A stretch of 64,000 nucleotides of DNA from Hymenobacter translucens (GTDB lineage: Bacteria > Bacteroidota > Bacteroidia > Cytophagales > Hymenobacteraceae). Each line of letters starts with the position of its first letter. Positions within the stretch are counted from its first letter, which is position 1. This document shows, piece by piece, positions 59,502 to 64,000 of this stretch. The notes beneath the pieces were generated by a model that saw only the letters and a program-made list of their open reading frames with translations, was not told the origin of the DNA and did no database searches. The stretch covers positions 248,001-312,000 of the forward strand of contig NZ_JAJERB010000001.1 in assembly GCF_020685205.1 (NCBI RefSeq), given 5' to 3'. The translations under genes were made by a program, and so were the position numbers.

Positions 59502-60802
59502 CGGGCCGAAAGCTTGTTTTGGCGCAAGATACGGCTCCCGATGGCACACTGCAGGCAGCGCCTCGGCTGGCAGTAGCCGCGCTGCAGAGCCACCAGCCCC
59601 TGGGAGTCCGCCGCCGACCGGTTAGCAAAGCCGGCTTCCCGATACGCATCCGTGAATTGGTTGTGCTCGGCAGGCAGGCTTTCGAGCAGTCCTACTATGG
59701 CTTCTACGTCATCAGGCCGGCCACTATGCGCCGCATATGCCAGCCGCAGCGGCACCACCACGTTTATAATCAGCAGATTCAGGCTGCTTTTTCCAAGCTC
59801 GCCTACTTTGCCCGGCCGCATGGGCATGTAGTGGCATTTCCAGTAGCCGGAAACCGGGGCCCGAAAAAACTGCTGCAGGGCCGGCACATCCGCCGCGGTG
59901 AGCAGGGCCTCAAACCAGGCCGGCCGGGCACTCAGCAACGCGGCCAGCTGAGCCAGCCGGACCGTCGGGAAATTAGCTGGGCGCAGGCGCAGAAAATTCC
60001 AGTCGTGGGCTGAAAGCTGCGCGAAGCCCAGGTCGTACTCGTAGTACTTATGGCAGAGAAACTCGTATTCGCGGCGCAGCTTCCCCAGGTACTCGTCCTC
60101 CTCCGGGGTAGCTTCCAGCAAGCCGGCCTGTCCGAATACCAACGCCTCGGTTTGCAGGGTATTGTGGCGGTGGCGGCGCAGGAGCGGCAGTGGCAGGGCC
60201 TTGGCCAGCCGGGTCATGGCCTCGCCGTTTTTCTTGAATCCGAACCCGGCCGCCAAGGCATGAAACGTGGTGGCTTCCCAGTCGCCCTCCAGACTCCGGT
60301 GCAGGGCCGATAGTACCGCCGCCTTCTGCTCCAGCCGCTCCATCAGCGCCCGGGTTACCATCGTGGTTTGCGTCAGGCCCGGCACCTGGGTTAGCAGCGG
60401 GGCGCAGGGCAAACCGAGCGGGGGAGCGTTCAGCAGGACTGCGTAGGAATCCAGGGTTTCTGCAAACACCCGGTTGCCCACGTCCAGGGTTGGAATAGTA
60501 GTACCATTGGTCCGCTGCACGGGTTGATCGGCCCGGTGTACGACGTGCAGCACGACCTGGTCGTATCGGGGGTCGTGCTGGTGGTCGTGACGGTGCCAGT
60601 CGGAGGCGCGAAGGTGAATTTCAACGGCCCCGTTCCACTCTACCTCCCCGATCCGGACCCGGGCCTGGAGAAAGTCGGGTCCGGCATCGGCATTGCGGTA
60701 GCCGGGGCGCAGCACCACAATGGGCTCCCCATCAGTGGTAGTCAGGTTCGTCTTGTCGAAATACTGCTGCTGCCAGAGGTAATGAATAAAGTCTTCCTGC
60801 AT
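59498..60802 (-). CDS. DUF2851 family protein
   Basis: A 434-residue cytoplasmic protein that begins MQEDFIHYLWQQQYFDKTNL. It carries the DUF2851 segments GYRNADAGPDFLQARVRIGE, WNGAVEIHLRASDWHRHDHQ and YDQVVLHVVHRADQ. The C-terminal half is helical and ends with a cysteine-containing stretch (CQPRRCLQCAIGSRIL). The family is widespread in Bacteroidota and of unknown function; the E-H-R pattern looks enzyme-like. The membrane protein gene follows with a 4-base overlap. Confidence 0.93.
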   Translation of the reverse strand: MQEDFIHYLWQQQYFDKTNLTTTDGEPIVVLRPGYRNADAGPDFLQARVRIGEVEWNGAVEIHLRASDWHRHDHQHDPRYDQVVLHVVHRADQPVQRTNGTTIPTLDVGNRVFAETLDSYAVLLNAPPLGLPCAPLLTQVPGLTQTTMVTRALMERLEQKAAVLSALHRSLEGDWEATTFHALAAGFGFKKNGEAMTRLAKALPLPLLRRHRHNTLQTEALVFGQAGLLEATPEEDEYLGKLRREYEFLCHKYYEYDLGFAQLSAHDWNFLRLRPANFPTVRLAQLAALLSARPAWFEALLTAADVPALQQFFRAPVSGYWKCHYMPMRPGKVGELGKSSLNLLIINVVVPLRLAYAAHSGRPDDVEAIVGLLESLPAEHNQFTDAYREAGFANRSAADSQGLVALQRGYCQPRRCLQCAIGSRILRQNKLSAR

Positions 60803-60960
60803 GATAATAATGGAGTTAAGAAATACATAGACACGGTCGTATTAAGCACGGTAGCAGCTGCCATAACCTGATCACTTAGTCAGCAGGCAGGGTTAAGCTA
60901 GGCATTCAAAATCTGATATTCAACATACCAGATTAAAAAAAACCAAACCTGTGTAACGCA

Positions 60961-60992
60961 GACCGGCCCGCCTCTTGCGAAGCGGGCCGGTC
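60961..60992 (-). terminator. Terminator after lolA
   Basis: GACCGGCCCGC pairs with GCGGGCCGGTC around a 10-base loop, 22 bases after the lolA stop. On the minus strand a T-rich stretch (GGTTTTTTTTAATC) lies further downstream. Confidence 0.65.
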
Positions 60993-61013
60993 GGACAGGC
61001 CGATCAAGCAGGG

Positions 61014-61658
61014 TTAGCGCAGGTCAATGACCTTTACGCCCTTGTACTTGTTTTTGTCGAAGGTAAATGTGGTAGCGTCGACGGGGGGGTTGGGCTGAAA
61101 TTTCTTGATGGTGAAGGTATAGCGGTTGCCGCCCTTCTTGAACATCTTCCAGCTTTTCACCGAGCGGTCTTTTTTGCTGACCGTCAGCCGAACCTTGAAC
61201 ACGGGATTGTTGCGGTCTTCGGGCGTGAGCTCGATAACGTCGCAGGCTTCACCGCCCACCTTTTCCTCCTGAATGTAGGCGTACTTGTAGCCCTTCTTAT
61301 AGAGCGTGTAGATCTGGGAAGGTGAAATCTCCTGCTCATCGGGGTCGTAGTCGGAGATGTTGACTTCATTTTCGGCCTTCATGTATGTCCACATGGTGGT
61401 GCCGTTGTTGATGACTTCCTGGCCACTCATTTTCAGCCGGAACTTCTGGCCACTGACGGTGATGTCGCCGGTGAGGTTTTCCTTCACCTTATTGGCGTCG
61501 TTCTCCAGGGTCTGGGTGAACGTCGCCTTAAAGGCTTTCATCGCCTGGTAACGCGCACTCATTTGGTCCAGCACCTTGGCGGCCTTGGGATCCTGCTGCG
61601 CCGAAGCGGAGTAGCTCAGGGTGAACGTACACAGGAGCAGGGCGAGTAATTTTTTCAT
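61014..61658 (-). CDS. lolA: LolA-like outer-membrane lipoprotein carrier protein
   Basis: A 214-residue periplasmic protein with signal peptide MKKLLALLLCTFTLSYSASA. The LolA fold is recognisable from KVLDQMSARYQAMKAFKATF, NLTGDITVSGQKFRLKMSGQ and the following NGTTMWTYMKAENEV. The family shuttles lipoproteins from the inner to the outer membrane. The Bacteroidota group sits next to ftsK, as here: it is separated from ftsK by 89 bases on the same strand. The start at 61658 is chosen. Confidence 0.9.
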   Translation of the reverse strand: MKKLLALLLCTFTLSYSASAQQDPKAAKVLDQMSARYQAMKAFKATFTQTLENDANKVKENLTGDITVSGQKFRLKMSGQEVINNGTTMWTYMKAENEVNISDYDPDEQEISPSQIYTLYKKGYKYAYIQEEKVGGEACDVIELTPEDRNNPVFKVRLTVSKKDRSVKSWKMFKKGGNRYTFTIKKFQPNPPVDATTFTFDKNKYKGVKVIDLR

Positions 61659-61747
61659 TTGAAAAGATAAAGGGAGCATTGCTGAGGAGATACCAGCCGG
61701 AAAGGGTCTGGCTGAAAAGCCTACGACAAGCTGTGCTCGTCGGTTCT

Positions 61748-64000
61748 TTAAGCTTTCGGCAGGGTATTCAATAATTGCTCCAAACTGTACTCATCCGGAA
61801 TTAATACCTCCCGGGCTTTGCTGCCCTCAAAGGGACCTACAATACCGGCGTGCTCGAGTTGGTCGATCAGGCGGCCGGCGCGGTTGTAGCCCAGCTTCAG
61901 GCGGCGCTGCAGCAGGGAGGTGCTGCCCTGCTGGTGCGTGACGATAACGCGGGCGGCTTCCTCGAACATACTGTCGCGCTGGGCCGGGTCCATGTCTTCG
62001 GCGTCACCGTTGCCCCCACCCGATTCCCCGGCCACTTCCGGCAGCTGGTAGGCTTCCGGGTAGCCCTGCTGCTCGCCGATGAAGTCGCACAGGCGGTCCA
62101 CCTCCGGGGTATCGATAAAGGCGCACTGTACCCGAATAAGGTCGGAACCGGCCGAGAAGAGCATGTCGCCCTGCCCCACCAGCTGATCGGCCCCACCGGT
62201 ATCCAGAATGGTACGGGAGTCAATTTTACTGGTCACCTTGAACGAGATGCGACAGGGAAAGTTGGCTTTGATGATACCGGTAATCACGTTCACGGACGGG
62301 CGCTGGGTGGCCACAATCAGGTGAATGCCGATGGCACGGGCGAGCTGGGCGAGGCGGGCAATGGGCGTCTCCACCTCTTTGCCCGCCGTCATCATCAGGT
62401 CGGCCAGCTCGTCGATGACCAGCACGATGAAGGGCATGTAGCGGTGGCCCTTCTTGGGGTTGAGGCGGCGGGCCACAAACTTGCCGTTGTACTCCTTCAG
62501 GTTGCGGCAGCCGGCGTCCTTGAGCAGGTCGTAGCGCCGGTCCATCTCCATGCACAGGGAGTTGAGCGTGTTTACCACCTTCTTGGTATCGGTGATGATG
62601 GGCTCCTCGGTGCCGGGCAGCGTGGCTAGGAAGTGGCGCTCGATCTTGTTGAAGATGCTCAACTCCACCTTTTTTGGGTCGACGAGCACAAACTTAAGCT
62701 GGGAAGGATGGCGCTTGTACAGCAGGGAGGCCAGAATAACGTTCAGACCAACTGACTTACCCTGGCCCGTGGCACCGGCCATGAGCAGGTGAGGCATCTT
62801 GGCCAGGTCGGCCACAAATACCTCGTTGGTGATGGTCCGGCCAAAGGCAATGGGCAGGTCCATCTCGGTGTTGGCAAACTTCTCGGTGCTGAATACCGAG
62901 CGGATGCTTACCATCTCTTTTTTCGTGTTCGGCACTTCAATACCGATGGTGCCTTTGCCCGGGATGGGCGCAATGATGCGGATGCCCAGGGCGGCCAGGC
63001 TCAGGGCAATATCGTCTTCCAGGCTCTTGATCTTGGAAATGCGCACCCCGGCGTCAGGCACGATTTCATAGAGCGTAACCGTAGGCCCGATGGTAGCCTT
63101 GATGGAGGCGATGTTGATGCCGTAGTGGCCCAGCGTCTCCACAATCCGGTCCTTATTGGCTTCCAGCTCTTCCTTGCTGACCTGGGCCTTGGCGACGCCG
63201 TAGTCGTTGAGCAGCTCCAGCGTGGGGTACTGGTAGCGGGAAAGGTCAAGCGTAGGATCATAGTTGACGGTGGGCATCCCCTCCCCGTCTTCGTCCTCGT
63301 CGGCAATGGCGGCCATGTCGGCACCCGCGGCCGGGTCGAGTTCTCCGGTTTCCCGGTCAATCTGCAGCTCGGGCGAAGGAGCCGCAATTTCCACCTCAAA
63401 CGACGGTCCCTTGGGCGCCGGAGCCGGCAGCGGGGTATTGTCATCGGCCAGATCATCCAGGGACAGCGGCGTGGGCACGCGGGTGGACACGGCCTCCGGA
63501 GCCGGGGCCTCAACGGTAAACGAAGGACCGGCCGAAGCCAAGGCGCCCCCCATTTTCAAAGCCGCGCTGGCCGCAGCGGTAGTGGCGGCAGGCGCTACGC
63601 TCATGGCCACCGCACCCGTGGCGGCAGCAAGGGCCGCGCCGGCGGGTACTATCGAGGCAGTGACGGGGGCCGGAGCTGCCACCGGACCGCTCGTGATAAA
63701 AGGCGGCTCGTCGTTTTCTTCTTCCTCCTCGTCCTGCTCTTCCACCCTAGCGGCGGCAAGCGGAGCGGCGGGCTCCACGCGCCGCAGCGTCATGCCACGG
63801 GCTTCGATGGGCTCTTCCTCTTCTTCAGCGGCAAGAGCGGCACCCGGATTAGCCGCGTGGTTTACACCAAGGCCCGTGCGGCCATAGTCAGCGGCCAACG
63901 GAGCCGCCTCATCCACCTCATCGGCATCCGCCCGGCGCAGGTTGATGCTCGTTACGTTGAAGAAGAACACCACGAAGGAAATCAGCAGAAAGGCCAGCAG
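61748..64000 (-). CDS. ftsK: DNA translocase FtsK, C-terminal part (5' end outside window)
   Basis: At least 750 residues are visible; the N-terminus with most membrane helices lies beyond 64000. The first visible residues (LLAFLLISFVVFFFNV) end a membrane helix. A long acidic and Ala/Pro-rich linker follows. The motor domain has AGATGQGKSVGLNVI (Walker A), VLVDPKKVELSIF and FIVLVIDELADLM (Walker B). The gamma winged-helix domain ends the protein (LLQRRLKLGYNRAGRLIDQL). FtsK pumps chromosome dimers to the septum and links division to dif resolution. Confidence 0.96.
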   Translation of the reverse strand: MLAFLLISFVVFFFNVTSINLRRADADEVDEAAPLAADYGRTGLGVNHAANPGAALAAEEEEEPIEARGMTLRRVEPAAPLAAARVEEQDEEEEENDEPPFITSGPVAAPAPVTASIVPAGAALAAATGAVAMSVAPAATTAAASAALKMGGALASAGPSFTVEAPAPEAVSTRVPTPLSLDDLADDNTPLPAPAPKGPSFEVEIAAPSPELQIDRETGELDPAAGADMAAIADEDEDGEGMPTVNYDPTLDLSRYQYPTLELLNDYGVAKAQVSKEELEANKDRIVETLGHYGINIASIKATIGPTVTLYEIVPDAGVRISKIKSLEDDIALSLAALGIRIIAPIPGKGTIGIEVPNTKKEMVSIRSVFSTEKFANTEMDLPIAFGRTITNEVFVADLAKMPHLLMAGATGQGKSVGLNVILASLLYKRHPSQLKFVLVDPKKVELSIFNKIERHFLATLPGTEEPIITDTKKVVNTLNSLCMEMDRRYDLLKDAGCRNLKEYNGKFVARRLNPKKGHRYMPFIVLVIDELADLMMTAGKEVETPIARLAQLARAIGIHLIVATQRPSVNVITGIIKANFPCRISFKVTSKIDSRTILDTGGADQLVGQGDMLFSAGSDLIRVQCAFIDTPEVDRLCDFIGEQQGYPEAYQLPEVAGESGGGNGDAEDMDPAQRDSMFEEAARVIVTHQQGSTSLLQRRLKLGYNRAGRLIDQLEHAGIVGPFEGSKAREVLIPDEYSLEQLLNTLPKA

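Overview
The window is about 62% GC chromosomal DNA from a member of the Bacteroidota, most likely Hymenobacter or a close relative in the Cytophagales. Evidence: a fused LpxC-FabZ gene, a PglZ-type PorX response regulator, a TonB-dependent receptor with a carboxypeptidase-regulatory-like N-terminus, DUF2851, DUF4197 and four-helix-bundle proteins, TAnnTTTG-type promoter hexamers upstream of many genes, and almost no purine-rich ribosome binding sites. No rRNA, tRNA, CRISPR array or prophage was recognised. Both ends cut genes: a glycosyltransferase at the left and ftsK at the right.

Layout. 1-2.6 kb: two overlapping glycosyltransferases and a secreted hypothetical. 2.8-6.2 kb: a TrkA-type potassium channel and dnaG. 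6.5-9.7 kb: a disturbed accessory stretch with a broken GAF-domain gene split by a DUF72 gene, a TetR regulator with two operator-like sites, and small ORFs. 10-17.6 kb: Mrp and NifU Fe-S proteins, fumarylacetoacetase, an acyltransferase and a zinc alcohol dehydrogenase. 17.7-28.1 kb (mostly minus strand): acetyl-CoA synthetase with an MHS-type transporter, a lone InsA-like zinc-ribbon protein, M28 peptidase, KptA, flavin reductase, GNAT, alanine dehydrogenase and TsaE. 28.4-32 kb: MarR, a large TonB-type receptor and a stand-alone plug-like secreted protein. 32-36 kb: porX, a four-helix-bundle protein and an HD phosphohydrolase. 35.8-39.9 kb: the lipid A operon lpxD, lpxC/fabZ, lpxA and an ABC ATPase. 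40-50.7 kb: two DUF4197 paralogues, cinA, a 2-oxoacid dehydrogenase E2 subunit, an S9 peptidase and valS. 50.9-55.2 kb: a nitrilase coupled to an N-acetyl sugar amidotransferase, ferredoxin and acyl-CoA reductase. 55.3-64 kb: nucleoside phosphorylase, TrhO, a NeuD-type acetyltransferase, a membrane protein with DUF2851, LolA and ftsK.

The most unusual signal is in the non-coding DNA. Many intergenic gaps hold imperfect palindromes whose arms are tandem 7-base words. At least four word types occur (AATTAGT-like, GACAACG-like, AACAGCT-like, CCAAGAC-like), and several share a central CGTTCTG/CAGAACG core. One copy lies in frame inside valS, one supplies the C-terminus of TsaE, one lies in the N-terminus of an acyltransferase, and three AT-rich copies end 6-8 bases before the start codons of ald, lpxA and trhO. 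A separate family of 120-145 bp palindromes with GTCATCCT/AGGATGAC ends is also dispersed here.

The best candidate for an undescribed enzyme system is the nitrilase and PP-loop sugar amidotransferase pair at 50.9-53.1 kb. Its two parts resemble the two domains of glutamine-dependent NAD synthetase, which suggests a nitrilase-type ammonia supply instead of the usual HisH/HisF partners.
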